Assembly (NCBI RefSeq): GCF_011386835.1
Contig: NC_088793.1
Location: 99,928,923-99,992,922 of the forward strand
Direction: 5' to 3'
Source of the DNA: Chrysemys picta bellii
Lineage: Eukaryota; Chordata; Testudines; Emydidae
DNA length: 64,000 nucleotides
Made by a program: the position numbers and the translations under genes. The notes beneath the pieces are model-generated. The model was not told where the DNA came from. It saw only the letters and a list, made by a program, of their open reading frames with translations, and searched no databases. Below, piece by piece: positions 47,784-58,470 of the stretch (position 1 is its first letter; each line of letters opens with the position of its first letter).

Positions 47784-48821
47784 TGTCAAGCCAGGGTGCT
47801 CCCCTATAAGACGCATGGCCAGAAAGGGTTAAATATCCTGCAAAATAAATAATCCTCAAAAGACATGTGGGGAGATAATGTTTGTGTTTTTGTGTATTTA
47901 CATATGTATGAGTAGGGTCAACAATGTAATCAACAGTCCCGTTCTATGCTGTATTCTGATAATTCAGAGGTCAAAAGAACATCCTATCATTTAAATGAAT
48001 TGTAAACACGGAATCTCTCTGTACTCATCTCTCTTCTAAATGTATAGCAAATAATCTGTGAATGGTGGAGGAACAAGCAAATTGCCTTATGTTAATTCTA
48101 AGTACCGGTGGTGGCCCTCCTTCAAAGTCATGCTAATTACCTTATGAACTCCAACTTGTCAAAAAGGACATGACATTGGATAAAAGATCCTGGGGTCCTG
48201 ATTCTGTTATCTCAGATCTGCTTAGGCTTCATCAGGGGAAGTTTGAGTCACAAGACTGAGGTCCCAGTTATGCTGGTACACTCTGAATATGCTGTTTGGA
48301 CACTGGATTATAATCTATGAACTATTTCTAAAAGAACTCTTTGCAACTACAAAGCTCACCATCTCTGCTATGAATCTGCACCTAAATGAATTGAACTCAT
48401 GTCTGTATGTATATTGATCTTTTAACCATACTCTCTCTTTTGGTTTTTAATAAAGTTTAGTTTAGTTAATAAGAATTGACTGTAGCGTGTATTTGGGTAA
48501 GATCTAGAATATTCATTAACCTCAGAGGTAATGTGTCCGATCCTTTGGGATTGGTAGAATCTCTTCTTTATATGATGAAATAAGATTTACAGAAATTTTC
48601 ATCATATTTGATGTGGGTACCTGGATAGAGACCTGAGGCTGGATCACTTTAAGGGAACTGTTGTCTGGACTTCTGAGTAACTAGTAAGGTAATAAAGAAG
48701 CTGTTTTATGCTGGCTTGGTAAATCTAAGTATTGGAATATCCACCAGTTTTGTGGGGGGGATTGTCTGCCCCAATCTTTGCAGTTCACCCATAGCTGGCT
48801 CCCACTGGGACCCCGGTCACA
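47784..48821 (+). mobile_element. Endogenous retrovirus-type LTR, about 1 kb
   Basis: Begins tgtcaagcc and ends ggtcaca. In the plus direction it has a long upstream part, a TATA-like 'ttggataaaagatcc' at about 48176-48190, then an AATAAA at 48449-48454, 260 bp on, then a downstream part. This is U3-R-U5 order with a very long U3. The phrase 'ggccagaaagggttaaat' near its start and 'agtttagttaataagaattg' after the poly(A) signal are recalled from a turtle LTR family. No envelope or polymerase coding is next to it, so it is probably solo. The left border is the least certain. No clean target duplication. Confidence 0.65.
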
Positions 48822-48834
48822 CCATTCTTTGGCA

Positions 48835-49842
48835 AAATTACAAGTTTGATTGTAAAAGGTAACTGCTGACATAGTAATCAGCTTCTGGAAGGCATTTGAC
48901 TTGCACCGCATGACATTCTAATTAAAAAATAGTACTATATAAAACCAACATGATAGATATGAAATGGATTAAAATCTGGCTAACTGAGATCTCAAAGTGT
49001 AATTGCTTATGAAGAATCATCAACAAGAGGGGGTGTTTTTAGGGAGATTGGTCATCGACCCAGTGCTATGGCAACACAGCTAAATCCCAGGTCACACATC
49101 TAAGAATAAAGAATGTAGGACACATTTATAGGATTGGGCATTTTATCCTGAAAAGCAGAAACTCTGAAAGGAATTTAGGAGTCACAGAGGATAACAATTG
49201 AATACAAGCTATCAGTGCCATGCAGTGGCTAAAAGGGATAACAGGAAATTTGGATATGTAAACAGAGAAGTAGAGAGATACCACCACCTCTATGTGGCAT
49301 TGGTGAAACAACTACTGGAATACGTTGTATTGCATCCACAGTTACAAAACATGTTGAAAACTTGGAGGGCATTCAGAGAACAACTACAAGAATGATTTGA
49401 AATCTGGAAAAACAAGTCTTTACAATGAGAGACTTAAGAAAATCAAAGAGAAGGTTAAGAAGTGACTTAGCAGTTTCTATAAGTACCTACACAGGGAGAA
49501 GGTAGCTGACACAAAAGGGCTCTTAAATTTAGTAGACAAAGGCATAACAAGATCAAATGGCAGGACACTTATGCTAGAAACATTGAAATAGGAAATAACA
49601 TACAATTTTATCAGTGTGTAAATAACCAGTGAAACAGCCTAGTAAGAGATCTGGTAAATTCTGCATCACCTGAAGTTTTTAAAAGATGGGATGTATTTTT
49701 AATTGATATTCCAAGACTACTTCAACCATAAGTTTTTAGGCTCAATGTAATAGTCACTAGGTCAAGTTCTTTGGCCTGGGATAAGCAGGAAGTCACACTA
49801 GAAGATCATAATGATCTTTCTGGCCTATAAATCTATGAATCT
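48835..49842 (+). mobile_element. CR1 LINE, 5'-truncated, broken
   Basis: Just inside the 5' border the plus strand encodes W-K-A-F-D-L near 48880, reverse transcriptase motif A. 'aaatggattaaaatctggct' and 'gtaacagagga'-type phrases follow in CR1 order. The catalytic region is deleted, the thumb is shifted in frame, and the 3' end reads 'agatcataatgatctttctg' and 'aatctatgaatc'. It begins at the edge of the LTR at 47784-48821. Confidence 0.8.
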
Positions 49843-50447
49843 TCAGATAAGCATCTATACTTTTGGGTTCTTATTCAAACTGAACCCAAAACTCCAGTCT
49901 CCTGAAGTTTGCCTATGACAAATAGTCACTTCTCTGATTATTGAACAGTTACAGTGTAAAATAATCCAGTTTGGGAATTATACAAACATTTAAACCTACA
50001 TTTCTTCTTCATTTTACTGGAAATAGTCAATTCAGACACCAAAGAGAAGATTTTTCAGCAGGTAGCAAAAGAGAATCAGATGCTGATCTCCCAATATTGC
50101 AAATGGAAGCTGTGCATTTTATTGTCTATTCATTGTGACTAAGAGTCACCTTAGGTTTCCAGGTCTGGGCTTCCAAAACAGCCACTGAAGGGAATAGATA
50201 AAAAGAAAAAAATGTTCTGAGAGTTTCTAGATGTTCTTCATTGCTAGGGAAATGCTCACCTTTGTGAGCACGAGTTTATAAAAGCTGTTTGATTTGGGAC
50301 CAACATTTAGACAATTAAGATTGGTAGGAAGGAGTTGGATGGGGAAAAATAGACTAAAAATACAGCAACTGGACATGTAGCTTCTATGATGTAGTCTGGC
50401 AGTGGAGAAAGGGATCAGGAGAGGGAACAGAATTTCAAACTATGCTC
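49843..50447. other. Unannotated DNA
   Basis: No feature recognised. Confidence 0.4.
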
Positions 50448-50707
50448 TAAGGGCTTATCTACACAGCATGGGCAAATCACACTAGAGGGATCTGAGCTGT
50501 AGAGCACTCTAATGTGTTGTGCTTTAACTGTCCTTTGTAGACCCTGCTGGCATATTCTGAAAGGAACCTAGTTCATATTGATATAGTTCTGTTTAAAAAA
50601 GGACTACATGAACTAGGTACCTTTAAGAGCATAGCGTAACATGTTAGTGAGCTTCACAAATTGCACCCCTCTTGCATACATTACAGCACAATGTAGACAA
50701 GCCCTAA
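50448..50707. mobile_element. MITE with taagggctt ends
   Basis: Left end 'taagggcttatctacaca' and right end 'aatgtagacaagccctaa' are inverted repeats of about 18 bp. The middle, with 'aggaacctagttcat' and 'catgaactaggtacctt', folds back as well. No coding. Confidence 0.8.
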
Positions 50708-50957
50708 GCTCAGGGGCCCGTGCCTAGGGGAGCTGGGCAATTGGGGGATCCCCAGAAAAACGGGCACCGCCACACCCCAACCCACTCCCCCTCCCAGCGC
50801 TCCTGCTGAGGAGCCGGGGAAGCTCCCCGCATCCTGACCCTGCTCCCCGGCAGGAGCGCTGGCGTGGAAGGAACTGCAGGCAGGAGGAGTGGGGTGGGGC
50901 TCCTCATTTGCTCTGGCCCAGGGCCACACAAACCCCTAATCTGCCTCTGTCTAAGAT
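50703..50957. mobile_element. hAT-like element adjoining the MITE
   Basis: Element 50711-50949 starts 'caggggcccgtgcctag' and ends 'cccctaatctgcctctg', so the terminal repeat is CAGRGGC. Flanks cctaagct (50703-50710) and tctaagat (50950-50957) agree at 6 of 8. The left flank is the last bases of the MITE at 50448-50707, so the hAT entered at or beside the MITE border. The GC-rich interior gives frames of 73-82 codons without domains. Confidence 0.65.
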
Positions 50958-52895
50958 AGCTACCAATGTCTCAAACAAAACATTCCAAATGTTTTAGGAA
51001 GGCTCTTCAAAAATAATCAGTTCCCTCCAAGTCCTAATTTTCTCACACAGAAAAAAAAACCAAATAAAAAACCCCACCACAACCTCCCATTGACTGCGCA
51101 AAGATTGAAACGGGGTGAATTATTCATACCAAATAATTTATTGTATGAATTTGGCTATTGTCTGTACATCAGTGCTCTAGGTAGTGGTAAGGAAGAAGGA
51201 AGGGGAAGATCCACTACCAATAGTTCCCCTAGGCTTGCCCAATTCTGCACTCTTGTGTGCAGGCAAGTCTCTATGGAGCTAAGCTCTGAACTATGCACAG
51301 CCTTCCCAAATCCTACCCCTCCTTCTGAGAGGTTTGGTTTCCAGTAAGGACCAAATCTGGAAATGCCACAAGAGTGGCTGTTCTAAGCAGGACTGGAACC
51401 AGCTCTTTTCTATGGGTGACATACTGGCCCTATTGAAGTCAAGGGGAGTTTAGCACATCACCCATGGTATTTCTGTCCACCCACCATACTGCACCTTGAA
51501 TATGTTTGATTGCATTAAATCAAGATTTTGGAGGGGGTAAGCAGGTTAATGAGCCTCCACTGACTCAAGCAGACAACGTAAGCTAGAAGAGCCAATTACT
51601 ACTGACAGTGGGAAACCTCCAAATTTAGATTAGCATCTAAAGTGCTCCATAGCAATCAGTTTTAACACCAACTAGGATATTCATGGGATGGTGATACAAT
51701 ACTGTGGAGCCCTGCAGCTCTTATAACCCTGGGTCCTGCCCCCCAAACCTATGAGCCTCTTTCCAACATATCTCCAGGAAAAAGAGCTTCCTTGGGGAGC
51801 AAGAGAAGAGGGTGCGGGAATTTCCTCCCCTTCCATGCTGGCTAAGGCAGTCATGCCTCTGCCTTCACTTAGCAACAGCTAACCTACCTACTACAATTTT
51901 ACAAACTCTTGGATTTATTTTACTACAAAAACGTTATTCCATTTTCTACCCAGTGAGTCAACAGTTTCAAATGAGAAATAGGTCCATTCTGTGTCTTTAA
52001 AAATATGACATTTAAAAGTTTCTTTGGAACAAACAGGAGTGCTGAAGTAGTGCAATATAAGACAGGAAGAAAAAGGGTTCAAATTAAGAACAAATACTGA
52101 GTATATTACACAAAATCTTTTCACGCTCCAGAAAAAATACCCCTTTTAAAGAACAGTGCATTATATTGATTGATAGAGAACTGGAAATACTACAGTAATA
52201 AGAAACAATGTAGAACTTATCATAACATGGACAGGAAATTGGGACTCTTGTGAATTGGCTAAGGATAAGAACATTATTACTAAACTGGCAGACAAGGGGA
52301 TCCATTGTAGTTATGAATTACAGTGATTATCTTAGGGAAATACTGTAGCATAGAAACAAAAGTATCAAACGCTTCTTTATATTATAAGCCTCCTGCTTTC
52401 CAAAACAAGAGTGGCAGAGACATTTTTATCTCATCCATGTTTGGACCCTACGGTAAGATGGCTAGCTTGAAAGATTTTATAAAATCCTTCACTAAACCCC
52501 AGCAGATACTTTGTCACATCTAAGGCTAAAATGTATACAGATTGAGATAACAAAATAAAGGAAGTATAACTTGTTTGTAAATAACAATTTAAGGGTGCCA
52601 TTTTCTGAATAAACCCCTTTTCAATGAAAACTCCTTACCTGAGTAAGAACTGCAGGATTGAACTCCTCCCATGACAGGAAAAATGTAAAGATTACACATA
52701 GACTATACAAAACTGGCCTTAACTAAATACACTCATGAGCATGCCTTACATCATCTATGCTTCTTACATTTCCCCTTAATTTAGGCTGGTTTGTCTTGCC
52801 CTCAATCTTCCTACTAGTTATCCCTCCTAGTCCTCTACTGGAAAGGTGGGAATACCTACTGTGTGTTCATAAAGTTTTACATACGTTTGTAATGT
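50958..52895. other. Unannotated DNA
   Basis: Half MITE arms are seen at 51425-51455 ('cctattgaagtcaagggg') and 52625-52662 ('ctgagtaagaactgcaggat'). Nothing else recognised. Confidence 0.4.
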
Positions 52896-53367
52896 TATAT
52901 AAGTAAGGCTAAGATTTAGTCATGGGTATTTTTAGTAAAAGACATGGACAGCTCACGGGCAATAAACAACAATTTATGACCTGTGACCTGTCCATGACTT
53001 TTATTATAAACACCCCTGACTAAAACGAAGCAGCTCCTGGGGCCCGGGACACTGCTGCTCTGGGAAACCCTGGGGGGTGACAGCTGGCCCCTGCTTTGGC
53101 AGTGGGAGCTGACTGCCCCCCTCCCTGCCTGCTGTTCCAAAGCCCCTGGGGACTGCTGCTCTGACAGCCTCCAGGGCGGCCCCTGGGACTGCTGCTGCTC
53201 CACCGGCCCTGGAGGCAGCAGCACTAGCTGCTGGTCGGGCAGCCCCGGGGCCAGCTGCACAGATGTCCCTGGGATCAGCTGCACTGGCAGCTGCGGAAGT
53301 CACGGAGGTCCCGGAAAAGTCACAGAATACATGACTTCCATGACAGATTCACAGCCTTATGTATAAG
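52896..53367. mobile_element. Non-autonomous hAT, 456 bp
   Basis: Element 52904-53359 has ends taaggctaagatttagtcat and, in reverse, taaggctgtgaatctgtcat. Flanks tatataag (52896-52903) and tgtataag (53360-53367) match at 7 of 8. Near the left end 'aaagacatggacagctcac' mirrors 'gacctgtccatgactttta', and near the right end 'gtcacagaatacatgacttc' is partly self-complementary. The GC-rich middle holds degenerate Gln/Ala-coding repeats, hence the 99-122-codon frames. Confidence 0.88.
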
Positions 53368-56300
53368 TGATTTTTAATACCATTACTGCTGCTACTTCAG
53401 GAAACTGATCACTCTTGCTATCACCTGTAGGATAGATGCATGTGGGAGCTCCGTTGCATTCTTCCTCCCCCGAAACACAACCCTCTGATGACACCTTTTA
53501 AGCTAAAAATCAATCAAATATGCCTCAAATGTCTGTCTCCAGCTGACTTCTCCCCATCAATGTAAATACCATAGATTCACAGACTGTCATCTTCATGCCT
53601 TACAATCTCTCAGGTCTGTAGTCCTTCATTTCACCGCAGATTGAAACAGACCAGTCTAATTTCACTTTGTAAAATGTGTGAAATTTGGTTCCCCCTCCCC
53701 CCCAATTTTAAAGATTATTTCAATTATCTAAATTATTTATACCACACATAAGATATTTTTAAAAACATCTTATTTTTTATTACAGTTTTCATTATAATTA
53801 CATGGGCCAGTCCATAACAGCAGTTTTTAAGTAGGACTCCACTGAATGGGGTCTTCTGCTTATAAACTGATGGCATGATACAGTTCATAGGTCAATATGT
53901 ATGTGAATATATGTTATGCATTAGGTATTTGACAGACAGTCTTTCATCATCTTAACATATCCAGCAATTTGGTAGGTTAGCAATTTCAAAGTGAAATGCT
54001 GGTAATAAAAGCAAACTCAACTATATGGAAGAATATGCAGGGGAGTACATGCTCAATGATGCCGAGCAGTAATAATTTTTAATCTGATAGCATCGCTTTT
54101 ACATGCAGCTCCAGAATGTCCACAGTATGTCCATAAAACAATGATACGACTGTTCTTTGAAACACTAATCTACAAGAGCATCAATTTTTCACAATAATTA
54201 GTAATTATGGGCCACTGCTCAAGAGCTGATTTTGTTCCTTTATTTGTGGGAATTAATAGTTGTGTGTGTCTGCAATCAGACTGATACTCTCAGTTTGAAA
54301 GGGATGTTAAGAGTGCACAGTCTATTTTAATAAGGTCTAAATGCATGTCTTGCAAGCAACAAACAGGATGTGCTGTTTCCATAGAAACAGAAGCTGGTAT
54401 TATTAAAAAGGAATAAGCCACTCTGTGGCTAGTTCCCCTTAGAAAGCCTCATTTACAGTCACTTTTGAGTAAAAGGTGTATGTGAATTATACCACCTGTT
54501 AGTAACTATTTGATAATCATGAGGAAACTGTGGAAAAAAAACAGTATCACCGACATATAGGATCATTTGGATTTTTATTTTTAAAATTGAAAATTAAATC
54601 CAAGACTATTTCCACCTGACTTGATTTTGGAAGCTACTGCTTCTCATTGTCCTGAAGGGAAATCATATGCAAAAGAATTAGGGCCCAATACTGCCTGTTG
54701 TTACTCAGGCAAAATTCCCACTGAAATCCTGATGGTTTTGCCTGAATAAGGACTGAAAGATGGGACTCTAATGAAAACACCATACAAATAGCCTCAGAAA
54801 TGGGGAATAATGTTTCAGAAAGTTACTGCTCAGACATTACAATGATGAATATATGTATCCTGTGATTGTTATGCAATAAATGCAATGCTTTCTAGTGCTA
54901 GAGGATAAATAATTTTAAATATAATGATGTTTAAGATAAAAGAGGTTTTGTTTTTTCTCTTCTGTAATATTATGTCAATAAGACTAAATTCAGTCGTGTC
55001 AGGGTCTCATGTTTTCAATGCTTAAAGTGTAAATGGCAAAGCAGATGAGTGGTGAGAAAGAGTATCCAGACCTTTCTGCCATTACCAAGCTAAATTAGAA
55101 GCTGATAATCCAGCTCAACACATCACCAGTGTACACTATTGCTCTATGGAAAGAGAAGTTTGAGGACTATATAATAAATAGGGGCTTAAGCCAAGTGTGT
55201 GCTAAAATTTCCCAAATTTTATTTTATTTTATTTCTAGGGCATAAGGATAACACTGTAACTTCTCCAAGTATTCTACAAACCTAGTAGTTGAGCAGCACG
55301 TGCTTTCAATTCCATGTTTATTTATAACTGAGGCCATATGGGGCACTCTATATTCATTTCTTTTACAGTTACTATGGGGATTTATAGCACTAGCTGCAAG
55401 TCATTAGGGAACCGCTAAGGACAGTGACTTGTATATTGTGCATGGACCTCATCTGCATAGTGTTGAGCATGGATGGTCAAATACTGCCACTCCAAATACA
55501 CATACAGAACTTCCTGTAGGTTGCTGCTTCAGTATCTCCATGCATGCCATTTCTCTTCATTTCAAAACCTTGTCATGAATTGGCAGCACAGTACTGAGAA
55601 CAGCGCTCACTTTGAGACAACTCCTTCATGCACTAGTGGCCTTCTTTGTTTCCCCCTTTTCTGATAGGCCTAAGTCATATTTGAATGTAAAATACCTTTA
55701 GGGCCATATGTGTTGGCAGCACCCTATCATCACATTAGTTATGTTGGAGAGATTTCATATTTGAATGTAGCTTCACAAAGATTTTCTTCCATGTGCAGTC
55801 ATAGTGTGTACATTTAGAATGGAAATTTATATTCAAGTATTTTCTGTAGAACCTGTTGTATACTGGTACGTGTCCTGTGTGTATTTCACCATCAATTCTA
55901 AGAGATATGCATCCAATTATTTTTAGGACAGTCACAGCATTAGTTCAATTCCAAACCACTTTGATTGCTATAGGGCTTAGAGTGTGTGTGGGGTAGGGAT
56001 GTTCATCAGAATATCAAGCTTTGAGACACGTTTATTTATTAGTGGAGAGAGCAGCAAGATTTTACTGGTCAGGACAGTTTTAATTTGTGATGGAGATTTC
56101 CACAGATGACTTACTCTTACTAGAGGTTATCAGAAAATGTAGCCTTATTTTCTTATGCTACTGCTTATTGTTCTCTTGTCAAAAGTAGAGCTGGTTGAAA
56201 GGTTTCCAAATAATGTTTTTCTGTTGGAAAATGTCAGTTATCAAAATCAAAACATTCTGCAGGAATGCTGACAAAACTGCATTTTGATAAGGTATGGTAG

Positions 56301-57099
56301 GAGTCTCACATACTGCTATACACTGGCTCAGTGGATATCTTTTTGTACTAGTTTTCCCTACCCATTTTTGATGTCATTAGCCTCCACTGTTGGTAGCCAA
56401 ATACAATATAAATAAGATTCATTCTTCAAAAGCAGCAAGCAAAACAATCAAACAGTGACAGGTAGGCCCCAAAAAGATCAGGAACAACCCACAAGTTCAG
56501 ATGTTTAATAAACAGCCTCAAAGCAAGCCTGAAATCTCACAGTAATAAAGTCTGACTTTATTTCTGCTTTCTGTCCTAGCCAGAAAAATGAAATCTAAGG
56601 AGAAAAAAGTTAAACGTTTTTCAAACCTTAACACATAGTTGGTTTGAGTTTGGGGCAAAAGTTTGAGAGGAATCCAAACAGGTATTGAAAACAACATGTA
56701 AGGATTTCAAAGCTGGTAAGTAGAGGGGTGTGTGTGTGCATGCAATACATAAAGTTACTCATCTCTTCTTGCACTGTTGCTACAAGAGTTCAGGTTACTT
56801 TACTGTCAAGGAAATTAACTATACATTTTCTTAATTGTCTGCCTAGTTTGTCAGAACGTTCAGCCGTGGCTGCTTCGAGAGCTGCTCAGTAAAGTAAGAT
56901 TTATCTCTCAAGCGAGTCACCCTATATTAAAAGCAACATGATACGCTGGAAAGGGACCTCTGGAGATCTTTTCAAAGTATTAATTAGAGCTGCCGTGGAA
57001 GAATATGTTTTGAAGGCTGGGTTTTTTAAATGTGAAATTTTGGAAAAGATTTCAATGCAAAGGCAATTAACTATTCAAAGAACCTAAAACAGCTTTTGC
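53368..57099. other. Unannotated DNA, 3.7 kb
   Basis: Contains a MITE at 54681-54767 (listed separately), a possible MITE piece at 56186-56290 ('agagctggttgaaagg'), and an AT-rich block at 54060-54480 with 'cacaataattagtaattatg'. Otherwise nothing recognised. Confidence 0.35.
54681..54767. mobile_element. Palindromic MITE
   Basis: 'gggcccaatactgcctgttg' and 'ttactcaggcaaaattccca' mirror 'ggttttgcctgaataaggac' and 'tgaaagatgggac'. Centre 'ctgaaatcctgatgg'. 87 bp. Confidence 0.65.
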
Positions 57100-58470
57100 C
57101 TTGCTCTTTATGTCCACCTGTGGAGAATGACCTGGCCAGTCTCAGTCTCCACTCCTCAACCTTTTCATCCCAGTCCCAGTCTCCTTGCACAGGCCACTCT
57201 CAGCCCCTCCCCCCAACTACTTGTCCCCAGTGTCCTTGCTCAGCCACTCCCAGCTCTCTCCTGATACCCTGGCTCCTCATCAGATCCAGCTCCACACCTC
57301 ACCCCACTTCTTCCACCCACCCTACTCTAGTTCTTGATCCCAGTGTTGTTGACTAGCAAATTACTGTCTCTTTCCTCTCCCTTCCCTGGCTCCACATCCA
57401 TTTTCAGCCTCCCCACTCCTATTTTCAGCCACTACCTTCCCCTGCAACCCATCCCCCATTTGCCTTGCTGGCTCTCAGTCCCAGTCTACTTGCCCAGCCA
57501 GTCTCAGTCTCTTCCCCACTCCAACTTCCAGTCCAAATTTTCCTCTCCCCCCCGTTGTTAGCTTCCAGGCCCAATTTCCACCACAATCAACTCTCATCCC
57601 CAGGCTCCTTGTCCCAAGCCACCCCACTTGGGCCATCCCACTCCAGCAAGTCCAGCTATCGTCCCCTCAGCATTAGAGTCAGATAGCTTTCTTCTGCAGG
57701 CTACCTGGGCCCAATGTGTGTGTGGTGGTGGTGGCATGTCACCCAGATCACAGAAGAGACAGGTCCCTCTGCTTTCAGTTCAGGTGCCTGGCCCCAGACC
57801 TGACAGGGCCACGGGAGCTCAGAATTACCAAGAAATCCAGCTTACCCCTACACTGCAGCATGCTCAGAGCAGATAGGATCTTTGGGGCATTTAGTTGCTA
57901 AAATCTAAGGCGTCTCTACTGAACATGTGCAAACCATGATTTTTCAAAGGTTTATAACATGGACAAATTTGGGCAGATTTTCATGGGAGCAGCAAAGAGC
58001 ACATCCCTGACACAGGATACATCTACACTAGAATATAAAAGACCCACTGCACAGCCACGGCTAGCCCAGGCTCATAGCATGTAAAATTTCTGTGTAGACA
58101 TTTGGGCTCAGGCTCCAGCCCAAGCCCAAACATCTACATAGCTCAAGTCTTCCGAGCCCAAGTCAACTGACCTGGGTCAGATGCAGGTGTTTAATTGCTG
58201 TGTAGATGTACCCACAAAGGCCAAGTCCCCTGCCACATTTCAAGTCCCGGCTTTAAAGCATGAGGATGCCAGAGCTTTTCAAAGAAAAGGTCACCAGAAT
58301 TTACTAACATGGGCAAAACATCATATTTTCTCCTAGCTCCATTCTCAGAAACAGCTGAACCATTTTGGCTGAAATTTTCCAAAAATATTCAGCCGGAGAC
58401 AGACACCAATGTGGAAGATTTCAGCCCAAAGAGTCTGGCAAAGTTATAAGCAACCAAAAACCTGGGTCTT
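57100..58470. repeat. C/T-rich dispersed repeat split by a MITE
   Basis: 57110-57620 is pyrimidine-rich with repeated 'cccagtct' and 'ccactcc' words. The unit then continues with 'gcatgctcagagcagatagg', 'catgatttttcaaaggttta', and beyond the MITE at 58015-58213 with 'aagcatgaggatgccagagc' and 'cagaaacagctgaaccattt'. The order is recalled from a long turtle repeat of unknown class. Frames of 60-86 codons in the pyrimidine-rich part are compositional. Confidence 0.45.
58015..58213. mobile_element. Palindromic MITE (tgtctaca family), inserted
   Basis: 'ggatacatctacacta' mirrors 'tgctgtgtagatgtaccc'. 'tgtgtagacatttgggctca' mirrors 'aagcccaaacatctacatag'. It is related to 16074-16385. It interrupts the repeat 57100-58470. 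Confidence 0.8.

Noticed and set aside
52916..53303. Gln/Pro- and Ala-rich minus-strand frames
   Set aside because: They come from the GC-rich repeats inside the hAT element.
57096..57901. Ser/Pro-rich frames of 60-86 codons
   Set aside because: They result from the pyrimidine-rich repeat, where stops are rare in all plus frames.
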